A stretch of DNA of 64,000 bases, taken from Cherax quadricarinatus. Taxonomy: Eukaryota > Arthropoda > Malacostraca > Decapoda > Parastacidae. The notes under the pieces were generated by a model. The model was not told where the DNA came from, did no database searches, and worked only from the letters and a program-made list of their open reading frames with translations. Positions 12,262-24,342 of the stretch are shown here, piece by piece. The first letter of the stretch is position 1; every line of letters starts with the position of its first letter. Location of the stretch: positions 105,551-169,550 of the forward strand of contig NW_027195541.1 in assembly GCF_038502225.1 (NCBI RefSeq), in the 5' to 3' direction. The position numbers and the translations under genes are program-made.

Positions 12262-15258
12262 CTAGATGTACTCACCTATTTGTACTCACCTATTTGTGGT
12301 TGCAGGGGTCGATTCACAGCTCCTGGCCCCGCCTCTTCGCTGAATGCCACTAGGTCCTCTCTCTCCCCGCCCCATGAGCTCTATCATACCTCGCCTTAAA
12401 ACTATGTATGGTTCCTGCCTCCACTACATCACTTTCTAGGCTATTCCATGGCCTGACTACTCTATGACTGAAGAAATACTTCCTAACATCCCTTTGATTC
12501 ATCTGAGTCTTCAACTTCCAATTGTGACCTCTTGTGTCTGTGTCCCATCTCTGGAACATCCCGTCTTTGTCCACCTCGTCTTTTCCGTGCAGTATTTTAT
12601 ATGTCGTTATCATGTCTCCCCTGACCCTCCTGGCCTCCAGTGTCGTCAGGCCGATTTCCCTCAACCTTTCTTCATAGGACAATCCCCGTAGCTCTGGGAC
12701 TAGTCTTGTTGCAAACCTTTGCACTTTCTCTAATTTCTTGACGTGCTTGACTAGGTGTGGATTCCAAACTGGTGCTGCATACTCCAGTATGGGCCTGACG
12801 TAGATGGTGTACAGAGTCTTAAATTCAAATTCAAATTCAAATTCAAAGTTTATTCTCTATAAGGATTACAATGCTGAGTTTACAGAAATTTGGTTATTGT
12901 TTGGTTTACATGTAGTAAAATTGTGATTACAGAGTGTACCACTAGAACGCTTAGCATGGCTAGGCATTTCGGGCATACTTAGTTTTATTCTTAATTGTAA
13001 AATATTACAAATTATGAGGTAAGTTGGTATTATGGCTAAGTGACTAAATACTAGTTTGTGAGTTTAGCAATGTGAATGCTTTTGTTTTGGCACAGTATAT
13101 AGTTTCAGTATTGGAGTATCACAGGATTCATTATTTTAAGACTGAGATTAATATTTCTGTTTATGGTCAAATGAGTGAGCGAGTGTAAGTGTGAACCACC
13201 AGGTGGTATTCGTGTAGTTAGTTGACGGGGTGTATCAGGGAGATACGATGTTTTCTAATGGTAGTTTTGAAGGTGATGAATGTGTCTGCAGTTCTAGAGT
13301 TCTCAGGTAGGGTATTCCAGATTTTAGGGCCTTTGACATACATTGAATTTTTGTAAAGGTTTAGTCGGACACGGGGAATGTCGTAGAGATGTTTGTTTCT
13401 GGTGTTATGCCTGTGGGTTCTGTCACAACTATCAAGAAAGCGTTTTAGGTCAAGGTTGATATTAGAGTTTAAGGCCCTGTAGATATAGATTGCACAGTAG
13501 TAAGTGTGGATGTACTGAACTGGGAGTAAGTTTAGATCTTTGAAGAGTGGGGGGGTGTGCTGCCAGGGATGGGATTTAGTGATTATTCTTACTGCAGCTT
13601 TTTGTTGGGTTATTATTGGCTTTAGGTGTGTTGCTGCAGTTGATCCCCAAGCACAAATAGCATAGGTGAGGTATGGATAAATAAGTGAGTGGTATAGTGT
13701 GAGAAGGGCATTTTGCGGCACGTAGTATCGTATCTTGGAGAGGATCCCAACCGTTTTGGATACTTTTTTGGCTATATGCTGGATATGGGTGCTGAAATTC
13801 AGGTTGTTGTCAAGGTATAAGCCTAGGAATTTTCCCCCATTATTTCTGGTAATTAGAGTGTTGTCAATCTTAATGTTAATCTGTGCATCTCCTGCTCTGC
13901 TACCAAACATAATATAGTAAGTTTTGTCAGTGTTAAGCGTAAGTTTATTGGCTGTCATCCAAGTCGATATTTTAATCAGCTCCTCATTCACAATGGTGTT
14001 GAGGGTGGCAAGATTAGGGTGAGAGATGACATAAGTCGTGTCATCAGCAAAGAGAATGGGTTTCAGGTGTTGGGATACGTTTGGAAGGTCATTGATGCAT
14101 ATGAGGAAGAGCAGGGGACCAAGGACACTTCCCTGCGGAACTCCAGTATCAAGTGGCCGTGTTGCTGATGCTGTGTCTTTAATGGTGACGTACTGATACC
14201 TATTAGTAATGTAAGATTTGAAATAAGCAAGCGCATGGCCTCTTATACCGTAGTGGTCAAGTTTGTGGAGTAGGATTTCGTGGTTTACTGTGTCAAAAGC
14301 TTTTCTTAGGTCAATAAAAATTCCTAGTGGATATTCCTTAAACGAATCCTTACTGAGGTATCGGAACGCTATCCGTAGGTTTGCCAGGCGCCCGTATGCT
14401 GCAGCAGTTATCTGATTGATGTGCGCCTCAGGAGATATGCTCGGTGTTATACTCACCCCCAGATCTTTTTCCTTGAGTGAGGTTTGCAGTCTTTGGCCAT
14501 CTAAACTATATTGTGTCTGCGGTCTTCTCTGCCCTTCCCCAATCTTCATGACTTTGCATTTGGCAGGGTTAAATTCAAGGAGCCAGTTGCTGGACCAGGC
14601 TTGTAGCCTGTCCAGGTCTCTTTGTAGTCCTGCCTGATCCTCGTCCGATTCGATTCTTCTCATTAACTTCACATCATCTGCAAACAAGGACACTTCTGAG
14701 TCTATCCCTTCCGTTATGTCGTTCACGTATACCAAGAACAGCACAGGTCCTAGGACTGACCCCTGTGGAACCCCGCTTGTCACAGGCGCCCACTCTGACA
14801 CCTCGTCGCGTACCATGACTCGTTGTTGCCTCCCTGTCAGATATTCTCTGATCCATTGCAGTGCCTTTCCTGTTATGTGTGCCTGGTCCTCTAGCTTTTG
14901 CAGTAACCTCTTGTGAGGAACTGTGTCGAAGGCCTTCTTGCAGTCCAAAAATACGCAGTCGATCCACCCCTCTCTCTCTTGTCTTACTTCTGTCACCTTG
15001 TCATAAAACTAGTAGGTTTGTGACACAGGATTTTCCTTCCCTGAAACCGTGCTGGTTGTCAATTATACACTTGTTTCTTTCCAGGTGCCCCACCACTCTC
15101 CTCCTGATGATCTTCTCCATGACCTTGCATACTATACACGTTAGTGATACAGGTCTGTAGTTTAGTGCCTCATGTCTGTCTCCCTTTTTAAAAATTGGGA
15201 AACTGGGGGTCACTCTCCTGGAGCTATCAGAATTAGAATAAGCAGCATTTACTAGCAC
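12262..15258 (-). mobile_element. CR1-like LINE copy A, split by a nested LINE
   Basis: 3' part at 12262-12823 and 5'-ward part at 14337-15258, both minus strand. Motifs in order: FKKGDRHEALNYRPVSLTC, NQHGFREGKSCVTNLL, FLDCKKAFDTVPHKRL, TSGVPQGSVLGPVLFLVYVN, SLFADDVKLM, and the C-terminal RFATRLVPELRGLSYEERLR. The 3' end is two tandem copies of the family's AGGTGAGTACAAAT-type tail. A frameshift lies near 15005. It is 5'-truncated, with no endonuclease. The CR1 label is by resemblance to vertebrate CR1 reverse transcriptases. Confidence 0.88.
12824..14336 (-). mobile_element. LINE nested in CR1-like copy A
   Basis: A 5'-truncated non-LTR element starting inside the reverse transcriptase (IFIDLRKAFDTVNHEILLHK), with TGVPQGSVLGPLLFLICIND, PILFADDTTYV and the C-terminal RAHRHNTRN-type region (here TRNKHLYDIPRVRLNL, GPKIWNTLPENSR). 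Its 3' tail is a (TTTGAA)n microsatellite at 12824-12845. CTTAAA flanks both ends (12818-12823 and 14337-14342), consistent with a short target duplication. The open frame is intact within the copied part, so the insertion is fairly young. Exact clade unresolved; it differs from the host element's family. Confidence 0.88.
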
Positions 15259-15496
15259 TTAAAAGAATTTACTGATGTGTAGGAGAGCAAAGCAGTTAAT
15301 GAGAGGTAGCTAGGGTGGACACGCGGCTCCCCACATAGGCGCACACACACATACATACATACATACACACACAGTAAGTGTGGCCTAGTGTTACAGAATT
15401 GAACGTAATTTTAAGCACACAAGACACTGCACAGTGGGAACCAAGCGATAGGGTTCATATGTAGGACATAAGTGGGTAATAAGGACTCGCTTTCAT

Positions 15497-15553
<57 letters not shown>

Positions 15554-15769
15554 CACACACACACAGGAACAAGCAGTCACACACTTGTAAAAGCTGTAGA
15601 ACACATGCACACACACATACACATGACTTCACACCTTCCTGCAAACTGACCTGATAACCCTCCCTCCCTCAGTCCCTATTACATTCCACTATCCACTCCA
15701 CATTTCCTCTCTCTCTCTCTCTCTCTCTTTCTTCATTTTTTTTACACAGGGTTTGACAAGGTTATGGAT
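15259..15769. repeat. Simple repeats between two LINEs
   Basis: Contains a short (CATA)n stretch near 15350, (AC)n at 15499-15566 and (CT)n at 15704-15728. The motif TAATTTTAAGCACAC near 15410 also occurs in the inverted repeat at 26178-26232. No coding frame is supported. Confidence 0.75.
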
Positions 15770-18725
15770 CACTAGCTTTATTGACAAGCTATTTACAGGA
15801 TAAGGATTCCTAACTTTATTGGCAAGCTAATAGCTGTTACCTACATCAGCTCAATTGAAAGCATTTTTATTGTTATTAGACATACAAGTAGGGAACAGCA
15901 TCTATGGGCCAGCATTTTCATTAGATCAACTGACTTTATCTCGTTGACATCATTATGCTGTACGAATGTGTTCCATACTCGAGTCATCCTGGGTATATAT
16001 GATCTCAGATGGAGTGATGTTATGGAGAAGGGTACAGCCAGAGTGAAGTTGCTGCTTTCTTTCCATCTTGTGGCATAAAAGCTTGTTTCACGCTGTCCTC
16101 GAAGTGGATTCAAGTGTGGTACTTTGACAATATTGGCCTTGTACATAACAGTAAGGTCACCCACATCTCTCCTGTGTTGAAGGCTCTGCTGAAATGACAG
16201 ATCTATCCAGGATTGGTCCAGGCGAGAGATGAGACGTCTTGCTATGTTCTCTACTCTGTCAAGCAGTCACGGATGAGACGGGGTGCAGGCAAACCAAGAA
16301 AGTGGAGCATACTCAAGGTATGAGGGTACTTGTGCCTCATACAGAATCTTGCAACCCCTACTGTCAAGCAGATGCGAGATAAGGCGAAGTGCTGTCAGCT
16401 TCCTGGCTGCCGTGTTTGCAAGATTTACAACATGGTCCTTCATGGTCAGTTTGGAGTCAAATTTCACCCCAAGGATATCAAATTCTACTCCAGGTGCCAA
16501 CACCCTCCCATTAATCCTTACTACTGCACCAGCATTACCATCATGGTGCCTAGAGACCATCATCATTTGCATTTTCTTAGGTGCAAATGTTACTTTCCAT
16601 CTATTTCCCCAAGTTGATATAGCTCTTAGCTTGTGATTGATGTAGCTTAGAGCAGCTGGCATTTCTTCTCTTGGAAAAGTGAATGTCAGTGTATAGTCGT
16701 CTGCATATGCATGGGATTCTGGGATAAGATGAAGAAGGTCATTGAAGTAGACATTCCACAACAACGGTTCCAGCACGCTTCCTTGTAGAACACTTGCCCC
16801 AATAGGATGTCTTGCTGATTCCGTTCCACTGAGAACTACCCTTAGAGATCTACCATGAAAGTAATCACTGAGGAGACAGCATAGAGCCTGCAATTCCCAT
16901 TGCTTGAAGTTTTGCTAAAAGGCCCTTGTGCCACACCCGGTCGAAAGCACCAGCAATGACCAGTGTTACCAAACAGCTGACTTTGGATTCATCCAGTACT
17001 GGTGCCACTTAGTGGAGAGGTTTAACAACAGATCAGCAGCAGAGTAACCTTTACTGAAGCCATATTGACGGTCACAAAGTAGTGAGTGGTAGTCAAAAAC
17101 TCTTTCATTTGTCTTGAGATTATTGTCTCAAGGAACTTACCAGTATTTGACAGGAGTGACACTGGTCTGTAGTTACTGATTTCTGCTCTGCTCTTCTTTT
17201 TGTGAACAGAAACTACATTTGCCTCTTTCCATTTACACTGTACTAGGCAGTGCTGAAAAATGCTAGGTAGAGGTGCTGCTGGCTGGTCTGCACATCTTCT
17301 CAGCAAACTTGGGCTCAACTTGTCTGGGCCCACAGCCTTTCCTTGGTTAAGTGATTTAAGAAAGAAATGCACCTCTTCCTGCGTTATTGTCACAATTGAC
17401 AGTTTTGACAGAGTTCTTGCAGCTAGCCAAGGAGGGTCCCATGCTGGATCAGGAACTTGCATTTTTTTAGCAAAGTGTTCGGCAAAGAGGTCCGCCTTCT
17501 CTTGACTACTAGTAGAGGTGGTCTCATCCTGTTGATTTATAGGCGGAATGAGTTCATCAGGCAGATAACCTAGTCTGTCCTTGACCAGGGACCACTAGGT
17601 TTTGGAGCCTATCCTACCTGTTGCTAGCTTTCTTTTTGTGTCCACCTCCCACTTAGTAATGGCCCACTTTTGAATGTCACCAATATGCCTACAGGCTTGC
17701 CTGTTCAAGTTCTTGTTTTAGGTGGTAGGATGTCTCTTGTACCTTCGCCATGATTTGTACTTAGCAGTAGCAGCCTCTCTAAAACGAAAGCCAAACCATC
17801 AGTGATCAGTAGGCTTCGTCACATATTGCCGGTGAGGAATGTGTTCTTGTTGTAGATTAAGGATGTGTCCATTGAAAGCTTTCACTTGGTTGTCAACATC
17901 CCCTTGGAAAAGAGCATTCCAATCGGTGTTGGCGAGCTCAAAGCAAAGGGCTGACCAATTACCTCTTTCCCATAGCCAGGTTGTGCATGTGGACTCCTCA
18001 CCTCCTTCTTTTGGGATCCTAAGTGCCGTAAAAACAGCCTTTTGGTCAGATGATCCAACGTGGCCGAGGGGTTGACAAGTGACTATACCTTCTGCCAGAT
18101 CACTCACTACTGGGTCAGGGGAGGAGCCAGAGATGTGAGTACGGAAATCAACAAAGGAGTACGGAAATCAACAAAGTTTCTCATGTCAAATACTGCAAGA
18201 AGGTCATCAAAGTCCCTTTGTATAAGGTGTTTGTTGAGGTCACCAACAATTATATGTTGACAGTTTTGTTGTAGCAGAAGGAAGTCCATATTTTCCATTA
18301 GGAAGTTGATGGGGTCTGCATGTTGCCACTGAGGTCTGTACATTGCACATGCTGGTACAGATGTACTAGTGTTTATGAAAAGCTTGAAGAACATTCTTTC
18401 ACGATGTGTAGGGGTGGCAATATCAATGTGCTGAGCATGAACACTTTTAGAGAAGCACACAGCAACACCTCCTCCTTGCCCTTTCTCTCTCTTCTCATCC
18501 ATGATGTGCAGCCAGCAATTCTTGCAAATTTTTCTGGAGTCCTGTCATCCAAAAATGTTTCAACAACAGCTATCATGTCGGGACGTAGAGTGTTCACAAA
18601 ACTATGTGTGAGCTCTCCAACATTAGTAATGAAACCTCTAATGTTGGCCGACAAGATGCTGATAGACTGGCTTCTCATAATGTGGTCAGTTTGAGGTAGT
18701 GGGTGTGTAAGGCATGTAAGGTGCC
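15770..18725 (-). mobile_element. YADD-type LINE, copy 1 (endonuclease plus RT)
   Basis: Minus strand, several frames. Endonuclease start at 18678 (ISILSANIRGF, MIAVVETFLDDRTPEKFA), the rest of the endonuclease through 17799, then reverse transcriptase: EANVVSVHKKKSRAEISNYR, LLSDYFHGRSLRVVL, GSVLEPLLWNVYFNDL, SHAYADDYTLTF, ILGVKFDSKLTMKDHV, AQVPSYLEYAPLSWFA. The catalytic box is YADD rather than FADD. Stops and frameshifts at several points (for example between 17022 and 16893) make it non-functional. Broadly of the Jockey/CR1 superfamily; the clade is not certain. Confidence 0.85.
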
Positions 18726-18726
18726 T

Positions 18727-18763
<37 letters not shown>
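18726..18763. repeat. (CT)n tract
   Basis: Pure CT repeat lying at the 3' end of copy 2 of the YADD-type LINE. On the element's strand it reads (AG)n and is probably its tail. Confidence 0.9.
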
Positions 18764-18765
<2 letters not shown>

Positions 18766-19108
18766 ATTGACAGTTTTATTGACAATCTATTTACAGGTTA
18801 AGGATTCCTAACTTTTTTGGCAAGCTAAGAAATGTTACCTACATCAGCTTATTTGAAAGCATTTTTAATGTTATTAGACATACAAGTAGGGAACAGGATT
18901 AAGTTGGAGCCATCTGTGGGCCACTTTATCTCGTTGACATCATTATGCTGTACGAATGTGTTCCATACTCGAGTCATCCTGGGTATGTATGATCTCAGAT
19001 GGAGTGATGTTCTGGAGAAGGGTACAGCCAGAGTGAAGTTGCTGCTTTCTGCCCGTCTTGTGGCATAAAAGCTTGTTTCATGCTGTCATCGATGTGGATC
19101 CAAGTGTC
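18764..19108 (-). mobile_element. YADD-type LINE, copy 2 (3' fragment)
   Basis: Matches the last ~340 bp of copy 1 almost base for base: TTTATTGACAATCTATTTAC, then GTTCCATACTCGAGTCATCC and GCATAAAAGCTTGTTTCA. It is cut at about 19108, where CT-rich sequence begins, so it is a strongly 5'-truncated insertion. Confidence 0.9.
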
Positions 19109-19323
19109 TATCTACCTCTCTCTCTCTCTCCCCTCTCCCATCTCTCCCCGCTAACATCTCTCCCCCTCTCATTATCTCTCACCTCTCTCCCATTTCCCAT
19201 CTCTCTCTCTCCCCTCTTTCTCCCCTGTCTCCCCCTCTCTCTCCCCTCTCTTTGCTCCATCTCCCCTCTCTTTGTTCCCTCTCTCTCTCTCCCCACTACT
19301 CTCTCTCTCTTTCTCTCTCTCTC
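19109..19323. repeat. CT-rich low-complexity tract
   Basis: Imperfect CTCTCTCCC-type sequence separating copies 2 and 3 of the YADD-type LINE. Arg/Glu- and Ser/Leu-rich frames here are artefacts. Confidence 0.9.
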
Positions 19324-19540
19324 TTTATTGACAGTTTTATTGACAAGCTATTTACAGGTTAAGGATTCGTAACTTTATTGGCAAGCTAAGAGATGTTACC
19401 TACATCAGCTTATTTGAAAGCATTTTTAATGTTATTAGACATACAAGTAGGGAACAGGATGAAGGTGGAGCCATCTGTGGGCCAGCATTTTCATTTGATC
19501 AGCTGACTTTATCTCATTGACATTATGCTGTACGAATGTG

Positions 19541-19739
19541 AACATCAAAGAGGTATACAATACCGACAGGTTGGTAGGTGAGACACATAAGTAACAGTTA
19601 GGCAACTTTATTCCGAAACGTTTCGCGTACACAGTAGGCTTCATCAGTCGAATACTTTCTGCATTCGACTGATGAAGCCTACTGTGTAGGCGAAACGTTT
19701 CGGAATAAAGTTGCCTAACTGTTGTATATGTGTCTCACC
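19541..19739. mobile_element. Hammerhead-bearing foldback insertion
   Basis: A 199-bp insertion in a LINE, flanked by TGTACGAATGTG (19529-19540) and TGTATGAATGTG (19740-19751), a 12-bp target-site duplication with one mismatch; the uninterrupted sequence is seen in the sister LINE copies. Arms of 77 bp (19577-19653 and 19663-19739) form a near-perfect hairpin with a 9-nt loop. A one-sided 36-bp tail lies at 19541-19576. Each arm holds one hammerhead-like motif, in opposite orientation. Confidence 0.88.
19663..19706 (+). ncRNA. Hammerhead ribozyme motif (Penelope type)
   Basis: Stem I strand ATTCGA (19663-19668), core CTGATGA (19669-19675), one extra A, stem II GCCTAC/GTAGGC (19677-19682 and 19686-19691, loop TGT), core GAAA (19692-19695), then CGTTTCGGAAT. 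TCGGAAT can pair with ATTCGA apart from one bulged G, closing stem I. Stem III is minimal, as in hammerheads of Penelope-like elements, which are reported to work mainly as dimers. The mirrored copy on the minus strand (19653-19610) has TACGC instead of TAGGC and so a mismatch in stem II. Cleavage activity is not shown. Confidence 0.72.
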
Positions 19740-21764
19740 TGTATGAATGTGTTCCATACTCGAGTCATCCTGGGTATATATGATCTCAGATGGAGTGATG
19801 TTCTGGAGAAGGGTACAGCCAGAGTGAAGTTGCTGCTTTCTGCCCGTTTTGTGACCTAAAAGCTTGTTTCACGCTGTCCTCGAAGTGGATTCAAGTGTGG
19901 TACTTTGACAATATTGGCCTTGTACATAACAGTAAGCCACCCAAATCCCTCCTATGTTGAAGGCTCTGCTGAAATGAAAGATCTATCCAGGATGGGTCCA
20001 GGCGAGAGATGAGACGTCTTGCTCTGTTCTCTACTCTGTCAAGCAGTCGCAGATGAGAGGGGAGGCAGGCAAACCAAAAAAGTGGAGCATACTCAAGGTG
20101 TGAGCGTACTTGTGCCTCGTACAGAATCTTGCAACCCCTACTGTCAAGCAGATGCGAGATACGGCGAAGTGCTGTAAACTTCCTGGCTGCCTTGTTTGCA
20201 AGAATTACAACATGGTTCTTCATGGTTAGTTTGGAGTCAAATTTCACCCCATGGATATCAATTTCTTCTCCAGGTGCCTACACCCTCCCATTCATCCTTA
20301 CTACTGCACCACATTACCATCATGGTGCCTAGAGACGATCATCATTTGCGTTTTCTCAGGTGCAAATGTTACTTTCCATCTATTTCCCCAAGCTGATATA
20401 GCTCTCAACTGGTGATTGATGTAGCTTAGAGCAGCTGGCATTTCTTCTCTTGGATAAGTGAATGTCAGTGTATAGTCGTCTGCATATGCATGTGATTCTG
20501 GGATGAGAAGAAGAAGGTCGTTGAAGTAGACATTCCATAGCAATGGTCCCAGCACGCTTCCTTTTGGAACACTTGCACCAATAGGATGTCTTGCTGATTC
20601 CGTTCTATTGAGAACTACACTTAGAGATCTACCATGAAGGTAATCACTTAGGAGACATAGCGTAGAGCCTGCAATTCCCAGTGCTTGAAGTTTTGCTAAG
20701 AGGCCCTGGTGCCACACCCGGTCGAAGGCGCCACCAATGTCCAGTGCTACCACACAGCTGACTTTGGATTCATCCAGTGACTGGTGCCACTTAGTGGAGA
20801 GGTTTAACAACAGATCCGCAGCAGCCTAACCTTTCCTGAAGCCATGTTGACGATCACAAAGTAGTGAGTGGTAGTCAAAAAACTCTGTCATTTGTCTTGA
20901 GATTATTGTCTCAAGGATCTTACCAGTGATTGAAAGGAGTGACACTTGTCTGTAGTTGCTGATTTCTGCTCTGCTCTTCTTTTTTGTGAACAGGGACTAC
21001 ATTTGCCTCTTTCCATAGAGAGGGCCATTTACACTGTACTAGACAGTGCTGAAAGATGCGAGTTAGAGGTGCTGCTAGCTGGTCTGCACATATCAGCAAT
21101 CTTGGGCTCATCTTGTCTTGGCCCACAGCCTTTTCTTGGTCAAGCGATTTAAGAAGGAAATGCACCTCCTTCTGCCTTATTGTTACCACTGACAGTTTTG
21201 ACACAGTTCTTGCAGCTAGCCAAGGAGGGTCCCTTGCTGGATCAGGAACTTGCATTTTGGTAGGAAAGTGTTCAGCAAAGAGGTCTGCCTTCTCTTGACA
21301 ACTAGTAGAGGTGATCCTATCCTGTCGATTTAGACGTGGAATGAATTCATCAGGCAGATAACCTTCTCTGTCCTTGACCAGGGACCACCAGGTTTTGGAG
21401 CCTACCCTACCTGATGCTAGCTTTATTTTAGTGCCCACCTCCCATTTAGCAATGGCCCACTTTTGAACGTCACCCATATGCCTACAGGCTTGCCTGTGCA
21501 AGTTCCTGTTACAGGTGGTAGGATGTCTCTTATACCTTCGCCAAGCCTTGTACTTAGCAGTAGCAGCCTCTCTACAATGAAAGCCAAACCATGGCTGATC
21601 TGTAGGCTTTGTCACATATTGCTGTGAGGTATGTGTTCTTGTTGTAGATTAAGGATGTGTCCAGTGAAGGATTTCACTTGGTTGTCAACATCCCCTTGGA
21701 GAAGAGCATTCCAATCGGTGGTGGCAAGCTCAGAGCAAAGAGCTGGCCAATTACCTCTTTCCTT

Positions 21765-21910
21765 CTCTTACCTTCTCTCTCTTTCCTTCTCTCTCTCTCT
21801 CTCACTCTTTCTCTCTCCTCTTTTCCCTTCTCACTCTCCCCCTCTCTCTCTCCTTCTACCTTTCCCTTTTCTTTCTCTCTCGCTCTCTCACTCTCACTCT
21901 TTTCTCTTTC
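21765..21910. repeat. CT-rich low-complexity tract
   Basis: Imperfect (CT)n and TTTCTCTC sequence joining the 5'-truncated end of a minus-strand LINE to the start of a plus-strand CR1-like LINE, ending in an A13 run at about 21911. Confidence 0.9.
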
Positions 21911-22065
21911 AAAAAAAAAAAAATGGTGGGACTCGAAGGAGCCACGGATCAGATAAGAATGGTTCTGGTAGGGAGGAATGGATGATGGAGCAGTGGAAAA
22001 GGATGGAACAAGAGTGAGAGAGAAAATTAGGAGAACTTTCTGAAAAAATGGAGACATAGCTTTCT

Positions 22066-22305
22066 GTGAAATTAGAAAAGAGGTTGGAGGAGATGAAAAA
22101 TTGGGAGGTGCAAGTTGAAACTGCAGTAGCCAGGATAAGGGTCCTAGAAGAAGACATAAATAGGTTGAAGCAAGTTACAGGGACATTGACCAGAGAAGAC
22201 ACAGCATATGAAGCTGAGAGGCCGAACAGGAAGAAAGGAGATATGAATTATGCTAAGGTTATATCAGCCTGCCAAGAAGGGCCAAGGAGTGAAAGGGGAG
22301 AGTAG
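22066..22305 (+). pseudogene. CR1-like ORF1 fragment, coiled coil
   Basis: 79 codons rich in Lys, Glu and Arg with leucine/isoleucine heptads (KLEKRLEEM, ARIRVLEEDINRLKQV), followed by KKGDMNYAKVISA. This is typical of the trimerising coiled coil of a LINE first ORF that binds element RNA. The frame is closed soon after, and no RNA-binding domain is visible. The same ORF recurs at about 31000-31440. Confidence 0.6.
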
Positions 22306-24342
22306 CCTAGTGCAGATGGACAGGGTGATAGGTCAAATGCAGAGGCCCAACCATGCTACCAGAGGGAAAGGGAATGGGAGGTGGAAAGGGTAAAATCAGT
22401 GTTTATCCATGGGCTTCAGGAGAGAGAGAGAGGAAATGACACACACTGAAAGATGGCAGGCAGAAAGAAAGGAGATTGAGAACATCATCACAGAAATAGG
22501 TGAAGAAGACATGGACGAGATTGTAAATTTTCAGAGAATACGGGAGAACTTGAAGGAGAGAAAATGACCCATCAAGCTGATTTTCAGGACAGAAACAGTG
22601 CGGAACAAGATCCTCCAAGAGAAACCACGGTTGAAGTACTCGGCAGAGTACAAGAAAGTGTTCCTAGACAGAGACAACACAAACAAAATGACAGCAGCTG
22701 AGGGAGAGGACAAAAAAGTGAAAGGAGCAAGGAAGGGAGACAAGGACGGAACCAGCAGAGGTCAATCAGAGAAAGACAGAGCAGCAAGGGCAAGCACACA
22801 CAGAACCATCTTCAGAACTGCACAACTTATCACAGCATCCCATCACAAACTACGATCCATACTCACAGCTTCTACCCAACACCCAGCTACAGAATCTCAC
22901 AGTACGCTACCAGGTCTCCCACCCTCACAGGCCCTCCAAACCATAGTGTTGGAGAGGAAACTAAAGGTATGGTACTCAAACGCTGATGGAATAACAAATT
23001 AGTGGGAGGAGTGGCACAAAAGAATCAAAGAGGCATCACAGGACAACATAGCTCGCACAGAAACCAAGCTTACATGTATGATAACAGATGCCATCTTTCC
23101 AACGGGATACTAGATCCTGTGGAAAGACAGAGGGAACAGGGGAATGGAGGAGTGGCACTGCTGATCAAAAACCGATAGAATTTTGATGAGCTGGAGAGAG
23201 AAGACAGCAGAGAAGCAAGTGATTACATAGTGGAAACACTTCAGTCTGGAGGTCGCAAAGTGGTAATTGCAGCGATGTATAACCCACCACAGTACAGCTG
23301 GGGGCCAATACAAGAGTATGATGAGAGCAATGGTGTGCAGGGCAAAGCTCCTGATCATGGGTGACTTTAACCACAAGAAAATCGATTGGGAGAACTTGGA
23401 CCCACATGGGGGCCAAGATACATAGAGAGCTAAGATGATGGAGGTGGTACTGGAAAACTTCATGAACCAACACGTAAGGGACACTGCAAGAGAGAGAGAA
23501 GAGGATGAACCAGCAAGACTGGACCTTGAGTAGAGCAGATATTGAGGACATCACATATGAAAGACCCCTTGGGGCCAGCGATTATGTAGTTTTAAGCTTT
23601 GAATACACAGTAGAGCTACAAGTGGAGGGGAAAGAGGGAAGGCCAGTGCGAATGAAGCCAAACTACAAGAAAGGGGACTGCAAGGGAATGAGGAACTTCC
23701 TGAACGGGGTTCAGTACGACAGAGAACTGGCAGGGAAGCCAGTTAATGAGATGATTGAATATGTAACAACAATATGCAAGGAAACTGAGGAGAGGTTTGT
23801 ACCCAAGGGTAACAGGAATAATGAAAAAGCCAGGATGAGCCCATGGTTCACCCAAAGGTGCAGGGAGGCAAAAACCAAGTGTGCTAGGGAATGGAAGAAA
23901 TATAGAAGGCAAAGGACCCAGGAGAATAAGGAGAGCAGTTGTAGAGCCAGAAACGAATATGCACAGATAAGAAGGGAGGCCCAACGACAATATGAAAAAC
24001 GACATAGCAACGAAAGCCAAATCTGACCCGAAACTGTTATACAGCCACATCAGGAGGAAAACAACAGTCAAGGACCAGGTAATCAGGCTAAGAAAGGAAG
24101 GAGGAGAGACAACAAGAAATGACCGTGAAGTACATGAGGTTCTCAACAAGAGATTCAAAGGAGTGTTCACAGAGGAGACAGAAGGGGCTTCAGAAAGACG
24201 GAGAGGTGGGGTACACCACCAAGTGCTGTACACAGTACACACAACCGAGGAAGAAGTGAAAAGGGTTCTGAGCGAGCTAGATACTTCAAAGGCAATGGGG
24301 CCAGATAACATCTCTCTATGGGTCCTGAGAGAGGGAGCATAG

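Larger units (their letters stand above)
19324..21764 (-). mobile_element. YADD-type LINE, copy 3, split by a foldback
   Basis: Minus strand, 5'-truncated in the endonuclease region at about 21764. Carries VSCVVALDIGGAFDRVWHQG, LLSDYLHGRSLSVVL, GSVLGPLLWNVYFNDLLLLI, SHAYADDYTLTFTYPREEMP and RLISRLDPSWIDLSFQQSL. Better preserved than copy 1 in the palm domain. Interrupted at 19541-19739 by a hammerhead foldback. Frameshifts near 20300 and 20890 break the ORF. Confidence 0.88.
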
